Positions 1 to 7,261 of a DNA stretch of 17,273 bases are shown in pieces; within the stretch, counting starts at the first letter, position 1; every line of letters begins with the position of its first letter. The notes below the pieces were generated by a model, which saw only the letters and a list, made by a program, of their open reading frames with translations, searched no databases and was not told the origin of the DNA. Source of the stretch: Bacteroidia bacterium (GTDB lineage: Bacteria; Bacteroidota; Bacteroidia; Bacteroidales; UBA5342); contig JAUIMD010000002.1 in the NCBI GenBank assembly GCA_030433225.1, positions 1 to 17,273 on the forward strand, read 5' to 3'. The position numbers and the translations under genes are program-made.

Positions 1-2
1 TT

Positions 3-1229
3 GCTCTATGGGGCTTTGCAAATGATATTACCAACCCCATGGTGGCGGCATTTAAAACGGTAATGGAAATTTCTAATGCTAAAGCCGCACTGGTGCAATT
101 TGCTTTTTATGGAGGATACGCGACCATGGCTATTCCCGCCGCCTTGTTTGTTCAGAAATACAATTATAAAAAAGGCATTTTGCTGGGGTTGGCACTGTAT
201 GCTACGGGCGCGCTGCTTTTTTGGCCGGCCGCTCAGTTTCAGGTGTTTGGCTTTTTTCTTGTTTCTCTATACATTCTCACCTTTGGCTTGGCGTTTTTAG
301 AAACAACGGCCAACCCGTTTATTTTGGCTTTAGGAGCAGAAGAAACCTCAACCCGCCGCTTAAATCTTGCGCAGGCATTTAATCCCATGGGCTCGTTGCT
401 TGGAATGTTCGTGGCGTCCCACGTCGTTTTGGCTGCCCTTGAATCGGACAAAAGAAATGCAATGGGCGAACTAATCTTTCCAACCCTGGATGAAGCTACT
501 AAGGCGGCTATTCGTACCAGTGACCTCATGATTATCCGTAATCCCTATGTGATTCTTGGACTGGTAGTGATTTGCATGTTTGTACTTATCCTAGCCACAA
601 AAATGCCTTCAAAAGGACATACTGCAGGTATCCATCCCATGCAATCATTCCGCCGCCTTATCGCGAATAAAGTTTACCGTGAAGGAGTGGTAGCGCAGGT
701 TTTTTACGTTGCAGCCCAAATTATGTGCTGGACATTTATTATCCAATATGCCGATAATCTGGGTATTGACAAGGCCACTGCGCAAAACTATAATATTGCA
801 GCGATGTCTATTTTTCTCACCAGTCGTTTTATTAGTACGCTCTTGATGAAGTATGTGAATTCCAGGCAGTTGCTTTTATTCTTTGCTCTGGGTGGAATGG
901 CAACTACTGCCGGTGCAATTTTAATTGAAGGAATGCCCGGGTTGTATTGCTTAATTGCAACTTCTGCGTTTATGTCTTTAATGTTTCCAACCATTTATGG
1001 AATTGCTTTGGAAGGAATTGGTCAGGATGCAACGCTTGGGGCTGCCGGTTTAGTAATGGCCATTGTTGGAGGTGCGTTAATGCCTCCAATTCAAGGGGCA
1101 TTAATTGACCTGGGTTCGGTGGCAGGATTACCTGCGGTAAACTTCTCATTTATTCTTCCTTTTGTGTGTTTCGTTATGATCGCCATATATGGATATCGAA
1201 CTTATCAAATTTATAAATCCACCAATTAA
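3..1229 (+). CDS. FucP-type MFS sugar:H+ symporter, 5'-truncated by the window edge
   Basis: Inner-membrane major facilitator protein of the FucP (L-fucose/hexose:proton symporter) family, which imports a monosaccharide with protons. The frame is already open at base 3 and reads LWGFANDITNPM before the first in-window Met (base 39), so the true start lies upstream; I estimate about 20-30 residues are missing compared with a usual length near 430. Supporting features are the N-terminal FANDITNP segment, which carries the Asn/Asp pair of FucP proteins, and LETTANPFILALG followed by RLNLAQAFNPMGS, a FucP hallmark whose Glu is the conserved acidic residue of helix 4. Many hydrophobic helices follow. 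The next gene, a polyol-type dehydrogenase, starts 18 bp after the stop, so they are probably co-transcribed. The sugar cannot be named from sequence: this family also includes glucose/galactose and other hexose transporters. Confidence 0.9.
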   Translation, partial: ALWGFANDITNPMVAAFKTVMEISNAKAALVQFAFYGGYATMAIPAALFVQKYNYKKGILLGLALYATGALLFWPAAQFQVFGFFLVSLYILTFGLAFLETTANPFILALGAEETSTRRLNLAQAFNPMGSLLGMFVASHVVLAALESDKRNAMGELIFPTLDEATKAAIRTSDLMIIRNPYVILGLVVICMFVLILATKMPSKGHTAGIHPMQSFRRLIANKVYREGVVAQVFYVAAQIMCWTFIIQYADNLGIDKATAQNYNIAAMSIFLTSRFISTLLMKYVNSRQLLLFFALGGMATTAGAILIEGMPGLYCLIATSAFMSLMFPTIYGIALEGIGQDATLGAAGLVMAIVGGALMPPIQGALIDLGSVAGLPAVNFSFILPFVCFVMIAIYGYRTYQIYKSTN

Positions 1230-1247
1230 CTATAGATTTTCGTGAAC

Positions 1248-2288
1248 ATGAAAAAAGTAATCTTAACCGGGATAAAACAAATGGAGGTGGTTGAGGCACC
1301 GGTTCCCGAAATTAAAAACGACACCGATGTACTCATAAAAATGTCGGTTGTAGGGGTCTGCGGGTCAGATATTCACTACTACGATACGGGCCGCATTGGC
1401 AGCCAGGTGGTGGAATACCCTTTTGCCGTAGGGCACGAAGGTGCCGGTATTGTGGCCGCCGTTGGTAGCGCCGTAAAATCGGTAAAGGTGGGCGACCGCA
1501 TTGCGGTGGAACCCTCCATTGCTTGTGGCGAATGTGACCAGTGTAAAACAGGCAGAGAAAATACCTGTCGTAACAACCTGTTTTTAGGTTGCCCCGGGCA
1601 AATTGAAGGCAATCTTCAGGAATACCTCATTATGCCCGAATCGCAATGTTTAAAGCTGGAAGATCACATGACAGCCGACGATGGGGCAAATTCTGAACCC
1701 CTTGCCATTGGTTTGTATGCCAATAAAATAGCACAACTTGATAAAGATGCAACGATCGGAATTCTAGGATTTGGCCCCATTGGGATGAGTGTAATGTTGA
1801 TGGCTCAGTCTCTGGGCTTTTCTAAGTTTTATGTATCCGAAAAAATACAAGAGCGAGCAGCAATTGCCGAAAAAGCTGGTGCTTTGCAGGTATTTAATCC
1901 GAATAACGAAAATGTTACCCACAGCCTAAGTGAAAAAGAGCCGTTGCTTTTGGATGCAGTTTTTGAATGCTGCGGCCAGCAAGAGGCCTTGGATACGGCT
2001 TTTGAGATTGTTAAGCCAGGTGGAAAAATCATTATTGTGGGCATTCCGGAATTTGACGAATGGACTTTTAAAGCGGATGTGGCACGGCGTAAGGAAATCA
2101 CGATTATCCATTGCCGCCGTCAAAATCATTGTGCCGAAGAAACCCTACAGCTCATAGCCGATGGAAAAGTGAATCCTGCTCAAATGGTGACCCACCGTTT
2201 TTCTTTGGAACAGTCTAAGGCTGCTTTTGACCTGGTTAGTAATTACGAGGATGGGGTTATGAAGGCCATGATAGACTTTAATGCATAA
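1248..2288 (+). CDS. Zinc-dependent sorbitol/L-iditol dehydrogenase-like enzyme (MDR family)
   Basis: Cytoplasmic medium-chain dehydrogenase that should oxidise a polyol or sugar alcohol to a ketose with NAD(P)+. Counting from the ATG at 1248, likely catalytic zinc ligands are Cys38 (VCGSD) and His63/Glu64 (GHE). A structural zinc site is formed by Cys93, Cys96, Cys99 and Cys107 (CX2CX2CX7C). A Rossmann motif, GFGPIG, follows in the second half. The length of 346 residues is normal. An in-frame GTG two codons upstream (1242) would add Met-Asn; I prefer ATG because the protein then begins MKKVIL, typical of the family. The HYYD stretch after CGSD resembles sorbitol dehydrogenases more than ethanol or threonine dehydrogenases, but substrate is inferred. 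It lies between the FucP-type transporter and an aldo/keto reductase. Confidence 0.88.
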   Translation: MKKVILTGIKQMEVVEAPVPEIKNDTDVLIKMSVVGVCGSDIHYYDTGRIGSQVVEYPFAVGHEGAGIVAAVGSAVKSVKVGDRIAVEPSIACGECDQCKTGRENTCRNNLFLGCPGQIEGNLQEYLIMPESQCLKLEDHMTADDGANSEPLAIGLYANKIAQLDKDATIGILGFGPIGMSVMLMAQSLGFSKFYVSEKIQERAAIAEKAGALQVFNPNNENVTHSLSEKEPLLLDAVFECCGQQEALDTAFEIVKPGGKIIIVGIPEFDEWTFKADVARRKEITIIHCRRQNHCAEETLQLIADGKVNPAQMVTHRFSLEQSKAAFDLVSNYEDGVMKAMIDFNA

Positions 2289-2325
2289 AAAACTTACACA
2301 GAAATAAAGACTAAAAAAATAAACC

Positions 2326-3339
2326 ATGAATAATGTTTTAGCAGTAGACCCTCAAAAGGTACCGGTAAAAAAACTTCGAAGCGGAAATGCGATTCCTGTT
2401 GTAGGGTTAGGAACCTTTGGGTCGGATCATATTACCCCCGATCAGGTGGCGGAGGCAGTAAAAGAAGCGATCCGTCTTGGCTACCGGCACATCGATTGTG
2501 CCTCGGTATACATGAACGAAAAAGAAATTGGAGGGGCTATTAAGGAGGCCATTGATGCCGGGTATTGTACCCGCGAGGAATTGTTTATTACTTCCAAAGT
2601 TTGGAACGATGCACATCATAGGGTAATTGAATCGTGCGAACAGTCCTTGCAAGACCTGGGGCTGGATTACCTGGATTTATACCTGGTGCACTGGCCTTTC
2701 CCCAATTACCATGCGCCCGGTTGCGATGGCGATGCTCGTAACCCGGATTCGGTGCCTTTTAAGGCGGAGAATTACCTGAAAACCTGGAACGACATGGAAA
2801 CTCTGTTTAAGCAAGGAAAGGTGAAAGCCATTGGTACATCTAATATGACCATCCCAAAGTTTGAAGCCACTCTGGATAAAATGGAAATTTTGCCGGCCGT
2901 AAACGAAATGGAAATCCACCCGTGTTTTCAGCAGGAAGCATTGTTTCAGTATTGTGTGGATAAAGGCATCCAGCCCATTGGCTACAGTCCCATCGGTTCA
3001 CCCGCCCGCCCTGAGCGTGACCGTACCCCTGATGATGCGGTGGATATAGAACATCCGGTAGTGCAACAAATTGCAAAACGACTGGGGGTGCATCCTGCCG
3101 TGGTGTGCATAAAATGGGCCGTACAACGAGGCGAAGTGGCAATTCCGTTTTCTACCAATCCCCGCAATTACATGAGTAACCTCGCCGCTGTTACTTCCTC
3201 ACCGTTAACCGACGATGAAATGGAAGCCATGAAAACTGTAGAATGCGGTTCTCGCCTGATAAAAGGACAGGTATTTCTTTGGGAAGGCGCCAATAGTTGG
3301 GAGGATTTATGGGATCTCAACGGAGAAATTATACAATGA
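2326..3339 (+). CDS. Aldo/keto reductase (aldose-reductase-like)
   Basis: Cytoplasmic TIM-barrel oxidoreductase of the AKR superfamily that interconverts carbonyls and alcohols, here plausibly an aldose and its polyol. The full catalytic tetrad is visible: Asp57 (HIDCA), Tyr62 (SVYMNE), Lys91 (ITSKVW) and His122 (LVHWP). Other AKR signatures are IPVVGLGTFG at the N-terminus, IGTSNM, and GYSPIG. Length (337 residues) is slightly above the usual 280-330, with a C-terminal tail after RLIKGQVFLWEG. In the cofactor segment the usual IPKS...R is IPFSTNPRN: the Lys that normally contacts the NADPH 2'-phosphate is Phe275, and the usual Arg position is Asn281 with an Arg one residue earlier. Cofactor preference may therefore differ from classical aldose reductases. 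It lies 37 bp after the first dehydrogenase and 42 bp before the second, so an operon is likely. Confidence 0.93.
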   Translation: MNNVLAVDPQKVPVKKLRSGNAIPVVGLGTFGSDHITPDQVAEAVKEAIRLGYRHIDCASVYMNEKEIGGAIKEAIDAGYCTREELFITSKVWNDAHHRVIESCEQSLQDLGLDYLDLYLVHWPFPNYHAPGCDGDARNPDSVPFKAENYLKTWNDMETLFKQGKVKAIGTSNMTIPKFEATLDKMEILPAVNEMEIHPCFQQEALFQYCVDKGIQPIGYSPIGSPARPERDRTPDDAVDIEHPVVQQIAKRLGVHPAVVCIKWAVQRGEVAIPFSTNPRNYMSNLAAVTSSPLTDDEMEAMKTVECGSRLIKGQVFLWEGANSWEDLWDLNGEIIQ

Positions 3340-3381
3340 ACACAACGATCAAGTATAAAATAACTTATTACACAAATAAAA

Positions 3382-4446
3382 ATGGCAAATACAATGTTAG
3401 CTGCTTTTCTGCCGGGAAACAGTACGGTGGTTAAGAAACAGGTGGAAATACCTACACCGGGCGTGGGGCAGGTATTGGTAAAAACAAAGGCTTCTACCAT
3501 TTGTGGTAGCGATATTCGCGCAATTTACCGCGAGCATTTGGGCAAGGGGCCTGAGGCGTATCAGAATAAAATTGCGGGGCATGAACCGTGCGGACAAATT
3601 GTAGCATGTGGCCCTGGAATGAAGCGCTTTAAAGAAGGCGACCGTGTGATTTTGTACCACATCTCGGGGTGTGGTGTGTGCAACGATTGTCGCAGAGGTT
3701 ATATGATTTCCTGCTCGTCAGAATCGCGTGCGGCCTATGGCTGGCAGCGCGATGGTGGCATGGCAGATTATGTGCTGGCAGATGAAAAAGATTGCGTGTT
3801 GTTGCCCAATGAACTTACCTATGTGGATGGGGCACAGGTGGCTTGTGGCTTTGGAACCGTTTATGAAGGCCTTGAAAAAATTGGAATCAGCGGCAACGAT
3901 GCCGTGCTTGTAGTAGGGCTAGGGCCGGTTGGTTTGGCTGCCCTCATGTTGGCAAAAGCCCTTGGTGCCAATAAACTGGTAGGGGTGGATACCGTTCAGG
4001 AACGTTGTGACATTGCCAAAAAGCTGGGCCTTGCCGATGAAGTTTTTCTGTCGGCACCCGATACGCTGGATAAAGTTAAAGCGGTAACCTACGAAGGGAA
4101 AGGCTTTGAAAAAACCGTGGATTGTTCAGGCCATACCTTAGGGCGTCAACTGGCTATCCGGGCTACGCGTCAATGGGGAAAAATGGTGATGATTGGAGAA
4201 GGGGGCACCGTAGAATTCAATCCATCTCCGGATATCATTCACGATCAGATTTCTATTCATGGTTCCTGGGTAACCAATATCTGGCGCATGGAAGAGTTGG
4301 TAGAACGCCTGGTGCGCTGGGGAATCCACCCGGAAGACCTGGTTACCCACCGATTTACCCTTGATCAGGTAAACGAAGCCTACGACCTTATGGATGGTGG
4401 AAAGTGCGGCAAGGTAGCTGTGGTTTTTGATGAAGAAGTGAAATAA
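3382..4446 (+). CDS. Second zinc-dependent alcohol/polyol dehydrogenase (MDR family)
   Basis: Cytoplasmic zinc-dependent NAD(P)-linked dehydrogenase, 354 residues, of the same superfamily as the gene at 1248 but clearly diverged from it. Likely catalytic zinc residues are Cys41 (ICGSD) and His67/Glu68 (GHE). The structural zinc site is Cys97, Cys100, Cys103 and Cys111 (CX2CX2CX7C). The Rossmann motif is GLGPVG, followed by an Asp-containing beta strand (VGVDTVQ); an acid here usually favours NAD+ over NADP+. It could be a sorbitol-, threonine- or galactitol-type dehydrogenase; the sequence alone does not decide. It is the last gene of the sugar block, and a strong terminator begins 20 bp after its stop. 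Two MDR enzymes beside an aldo/keto reductase and a sugar symporter suggest several oxidation/reduction steps on one imported sugar. Confidence 0.88.
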   Translation: MANTMLAAFLPGNSTVVKKQVEIPTPGVGQVLVKTKASTICGSDIRAIYREHLGKGPEAYQNKIAGHEPCGQIVACGPGMKRFKEGDRVILYHISGCGVCNDCRRGYMISCSSESRAAYGWQRDGGMADYVLADEKDCVLLPNELTYVDGAQVACGFGTVYEGLEKIGISGNDAVLVVGLGPVGLAALMLAKALGANKLVGVDTVQERCDIAKKLGLADEVFLSAPDTLDKVKAVTYEGKGFEKTVDCSGHTLGRQLAIRATRQWGKMVMIGEGGTVEFNPSPDIIHDQISIHGSWVTNIWRMEELVERLVRWGIHPEDLVTHRFTLDQVNEAYDLMDGGKCGKVAVVFDEEVK

Positions 4447-4465
4447 AGGAATACAAATCCACACT

Positions 4466-4498
4466 AAAAATGCCGGTACGATGCCGGCATTTTTTTTT
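4466..4498 (+). terminator. Intrinsic terminator of the sugar/polyol block
   Basis: An 11-bp stem pairs bases 4466-4476 (AAAAATGCCGG) with 4484-4494 (CCGGCATTTTT) around a 7-nt loop, and the T-run continues to 4498. It sits 20 bp after the stop of the second zinc dehydrogenase. The A-run before the stem could also give weaker termination on the opposite strand. Confidence 0.9.
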
Positions 4499-4520
4499 AC
4501 CCATAGTTTGGGTATGGTGC

Positions 4521-4560
4521 AAAAAAAAAAATCATTCTCCTACCAGAAAGAATGATTTTT
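4521..4560 (-). terminator. Intrinsic terminator of the small membrane protein gene
   Basis: A 12-bp perfect stem pairs 4527-4538 with 4549-4560 (loop 4539-4548). Read on the - strand it is followed by an uninterrupted T-run (the A-run 4521-4530 of the + strand). It starts 25 bp past the stop of the 62-residue gene on that strand. Together with the + strand terminator at 4466-4498 it insulates two convergent units. Confidence 0.8.
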
Positions 4561-4585
4561 AAAATTATGAAGGGGTATAGATTTC

Positions 4586-4774
4586 TTAAAAGGGCAATGT
4601 GAATATTGCAATGAATACCGAAATGCCAGCCAATGTGGGAACAAGCAGTGCATTCAGCTTTCCTTCTTTTGAACTGCTATCGAAATACCGATGAATTTTA
4701 ACGGTCTCTATAAATAAGGGAATACTATAGGTTCCAATCAAAAAAGCAATAAAATAGGCAACAAACAAATTCAT
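4586..4774 (-). CDS. Small two-helix membrane protein of unknown function (62 aa)
   Basis: I do not recognise the family. The peptide has two hydrophobic stretches, about residues 3-22 (FVAYFIAFLIGTYSIPLFI) and 42-62 (ALLVPTLAGISVFIAIFTLP), joined by a charged loop rich in Lys, Asp, His and Ser (TVKIHRYFDSSSKEGK). This predicts a hairpin in the inner membrane with both ends on the same side. There is no signal peptidase site or lipobox. Support for a real gene is indirect: it ends 25 bp before a strong - strand terminator, and its composition is that of a membrane protein rather than random AT-rich coding. No Shine-Dalgarno is visible before the ATG (4774), as for most genes here. It stands alone between the sugar block and the acyltransferase unit, so context gives no function. 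Confidence 0.65.
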   Translation of the reverse strand: MNLFVAYFIAFLIGTYSIPLFIETVKIHRYFDSSSKEGKLNALLVPTLAGISVFIAIFTLPF

Positions 4775-5235
4775 AACACTAAGATTAAGATAAGTAACTA
4801 AAGTTGTTCAAAGGTTTTTTGCGCTCAATTGCGAAACGTCAAAACAGGTAAAATTCGCTTTTGATTGCATTTCAAAATTAGAGGATATGAGCGGTTTTGG
4901 CAATGGCTGTAGAAGGGGTGACCGTAAAATGTGGAAAATTTCCACAAGTTTAAATATTCTTAATATCCACTAAAGTATGCATAAAATGAGGGAGTTATGT
5001 GGTCAATCGTTCAGGTGTGAAATGTTGGGCTTTACACAAGTTTAATGAACATTTGATGATTTGTTCTAATGTTTCCCTTACATTCTGTTGCTTCTTATAT
5101 CCTTGTTGTATCCTTTTGATGCCTGCACATGCAGGTGAAATTCGTAAGCACCAGTAAATGGGAGGGTTTGCGTGATGTGGGTGGGCTATCTCAAACGCCG
5201 GAAAAGCAGGATGTGGAACGGATTAGCGGAGGCCG
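4775..5235. other. Intergenic region without a convincing gene
   Basis: This 461-bp stretch holds no gene I can support. It contains a palindrome GTGGAAA-A-TTTCCAC at 4931-4945, a 14-of-15 direct repeat (4939-4953 and 5031-5045, core ACAAGTTTAA), an inverted repeat GAACA/TGTTC at 5047-5066, and CCTGCA-CA-TGCAGG at 5122-5135. A 36-codon frame at 5129-5239 (+) overlaps the end of the opposing oxidoreductase gene and has no family features. The part next to 4775 should hold the promoter of the small membrane protein: on the - strand AACCTTTG lies about 40 bases before its ATG, one base off TAnnTTTG. Confidence 0.6.
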
Positions 5236-6198
5236 TTAAAAGCAATCTATCACACGCTGCATTTGCTTCATTAGCGCCAGGGTGGTTTCGTGCGGCATAA
5301 TGTCCGACATTAATTTCCCCAGTTGTAAATCGCGACTTACAGCATCAATCTCAAAATTAAACCCAAATCCCTGCCTGTTGTCCGAAAAACGTTCCTTTAA
5401 GGTTTCGCCCTGGTACCAATAGCATTCACTGGCACGCCAAAAATCAGGTAAAACTATCGAGCTTTCGGTTCCGATAAAGTGCGTTTGGTTGTGCAGTTTT
5501 GCCCGAAATGAGGTGTGTAAGGTGGCACGTACCTTGCCGTAGTTCAATACGGCCAAAACATCATCATCTACCCCGGTGGGCGCCTTGTGTGCAAAAACCG
5601 ATAGCTGCTCTGGCTGCTTTTGCATTAATAAATGAGAAATGGCAATGGTGTAAATGCCCATATCCAACACAGCGCCTCCACCCAAAGCAGGGTTAAATTT
5701 GCGGTTGGCGGGGTTGTACGGAAAAGCAAAGCCAAAATCGGATTTAATGTGGAGCAGCTCACCAATGCGCCCCTCGTTTACCCATTTTTGCGCCATTTGT
5801 ACAGCGGGTAAAAAGTAGGTCCACATGCCTTCAGCCAAATAGCGCTGATGCTCCCTTGCTTTTTGAATAAGCTGTTCGGTTTTTCCGGTATTTTCGTTCA
5901 GGGGTTTTTCACATAAAACGGCCTTGCCAGCCTTTAATGCCATTAGGGAGTGCTCGTAATGAAATACATGGGGTGTGGCTACATAAATGGCGTCAATGTC
6001 GGGGTCGTTCAGTAAAGCCTCGTATCCGGCATATATTTTAGGAATATCGAATTCCTTGCCAAAGGCATTGGCCCGTGCCGCGTTGGTTGAGGCAACGGCA
6101 CTCAGTTCAGCGTGTTGGGTAAACGGAAAATCGTGTGCAAACTGCCGGGCAATAACGCCGGGGCCTAAAATTCCCCACCTTATTTTTTGATGTTCCAT
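5236..6198 (-). CDS. Gfo/Idh/MocA-family oxidoreductase
   Basis: Cytoplasmic NAD(P)-dependent sugar or dihydrodiol-type oxidoreductase. The N-terminal Rossmann fold shows GILGPGVIA (residues 9-17), and the signature EKP sits at residues 97-99 (LCEKPL), after ATPHVFHYEHSL. The C-terminal substrate domain begins with GGGAVLDMGIY. Many family members have Asp-x-Gly-x-His at this last motif, with His catalytic; here it is Asp-Met-Gly-Ile-Tyr, which I associate with the branch containing dihydrodiol and 1,5-anhydrofructose/xylose-type dehydrogenases. Its 320 residues are a complete family length. The ATG lies 2 bp after the stop of the upstream acyltransferase gene, so both are almost certainly translated from one mRNA. 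The substrate is unknown. No terminator with a T-run is visible after the stop. Confidence 0.9.
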   Translation of the reverse strand: MEHQKIRWGILGPGVIARQFAHDFPFTQHAELSAVASTNAARANAFGKEFDIPKIYAGYEALLNDPDIDAIYVATPHVFHYEHSLMALKAGKAVLCEKPLNENTGKTEQLIQKAREHQRYLAEGMWTYFLPAVQMAQKWVNEGRIGELLHIKSDFGFAFPYNPANRKFNPALGGGAVLDMGIYTIAISHLLMQKQPEQLSVFAHKAPTGVDDDVLAVLNYGKVRATLHTSFRAKLHNQTHFIGTESSIVLPDFWRASECYWYQGETLKERFSDNRQGFGFNFEIDAVSRDLQLGKLMSDIMPHETTLALMKQMQRVIDCF

Positions 6199-6200
6199 GG

Positions 6201-7094
6201 TTAGTAGTTCTTTTTGGCGGTTTCCCGTTTGTTTTTTCTTTTCCAGCGTTTATGCGTCCATAGCCACAATTCGGGTTGTGCCATGATGTCTTGCTCCAGC
6301 CATTTAGCGTAGGTGTCTACCACAAAGTTTTCGGGGCTGTTTTTGGCTGACCCTTCAATTACTTTAAAGGTAACCTCGTAGTGCCCACGCTTAACCCTTT
6401 TTACGCTGGGGTAAATAATGGCTGCGTCCAGTTTGCGGCCAATTATTTCGGCTCCCTTAAAAAAAGCCGTATCCTGGTTTAAAAAAGTTTTCCAGTGCAT
6501 GGCCGAATTTGGGTCGGGGCTTTGGTCTCCAACAAGCGGAATTAAGGTACGAATGTTTTTTCGTTCATATTGCAAAATTCCTTTATAGGCCGTTTTCATT
6601 TCAAGGCAGCTTACCCCGTATTTGCTCCGCAGGTGATTCATAAAATCATCAAAATAAGGACTTTTCAGTTTTCGGTACATCGTGGTAACTTTATGCGGAA
6701 CCACCAACGGCAAGGAAATCATCCACTCCCAGTTGCCGTAGTGTGCCGTATAAAGAATTACATTTTTGTTTTGCTCAAAAACAGCCTGCACTACCTCGGG
6801 GTTGGTATAGTGCAAATGCTTTAATATACGTTTCTTGCTCCATGCCAAAGGTTTAACAGTTTCTAAAAACAGGTCGCAAAAATAACGGTAAAACTTTTTT
6901 TCAATCATTGCCAGTTCGCGGGCCGATTTATCAGGGAATGATCTTTGCAGGTTGCTTTGCACTACTTTTTTTCGGTACCCCACCCCCTTATAAAGTACAA
7001 GGTATACCACATTTGAAATGGCATACATGATGGGCAGCGGAAGGTACGACAGCAGGTAAAAGGGCAGAAACTTGATAAATCCGGGTACTTGCAT
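6201..7094 (-). CDS. LpxL/HtrB-type lysophospholipid or lipid A acyltransferase
   Basis: Membrane-anchored acyltransferase of the bacterial lipid A late-acyltransferase family, which transfers a fatty acyl chain to lipid A precursors or related lipids at the cytoplasmic face of the inner membrane. A hydrophobic N-terminal anchor spans about residues 9-35 (FLPFYLLSYLPLPIMYAIS and following). The catalytic HX4(D/E) motif is His118...Glu123 in TAHYGNWEW. Conserved downstream elements include TMYRKLKSPYFD and GDQSPDP. Its 297 residues match Bacteroidota members annotated as lysophospholipid acyltransferase family proteins. The C-terminus is strongly basic (WKRKNKRETAKK). It is the first gene of a two-gene unit with the oxidoreductase 2 bp downstream, and it is divergent from the DUF5020 gene. 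Assignment to lipid A rather than another acceptor is inferred. Confidence 0.88.
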   Translation of the reverse strand: MQVPGFIKFLPFYLLSYLPLPIMYAISNVVYLVLYKGVGYRKKVVQSNLQRSFPDKSARELAMIEKKFYRYFCDLFLETVKPLAWSKKRILKHLHYTNPEVVQAVFEQNKNVILYTAHYGNWEWMISLPLVVPHKVTTMYRKLKSPYFDDFMNHLRSKYGVSCLEMKTAYKGILQYERKNIRTLIPLVGDQSPDPNSAMHWKTFLNQDTAFFKGAEIIGRKLDAAIIYPSVKRVKRGHYEVTFKVIEGSAKNSPENFVVDTYAKWLEQDIMAQPELWLWTHKRWKRKNKRETAKKNY

Positions 7095-7216
7095 TGCTAT
7101 ATATCTTGATCAAATTTTCGCAAGGTTTTCATTTCTTTTTGACTTTTGCAAATCCGTGAAAACCGGATTTTACCCTGATTTATGATGTATGGCATGTGTA
7201 CGTTTATGGAAATCAC

Positions 7217-7224
7217 TAATTTTG
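7217..7224 (+). promoter_or_regulatory. Putative -7 element of the DUF5020/permease operon
   Basis: TAATTTTG matches the Bacteroidota -7 consensus TAnnTTTG exactly and would give a leader of about 30 nt before the ATG at 7262. No good TTTG -33 element is seen at the usual distance. The same octamer occurs upstream of the ATPase operon. Confidence 0.5.
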
Positions 7225-7261
7225 AGCCTTTTTCTAAACCTCTAAATGTATACCAAAACAA

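Noticed and set aside
5217..5237. AACGG/CCGTT hairpin after the oxidoreductase gene as a terminator
   Set aside because: The stem is only 5 bp with an 11-nt loop and no T-run follows on the - strand.
5129..5239. 36-codon + strand frame in the intergenic region
   Set aside because: It has no family features, no ribosome site, and overlaps the end of the opposing oxidoreductase gene; probably chance.
7150..7170. AAATCCG/CGGATTT hairpin between the divergent acyltransferase and DUF5020 genes
   Set aside because: The stem is 7 bp with no T-run and no recognisable regulator motif; noted only as a possible minor operator.
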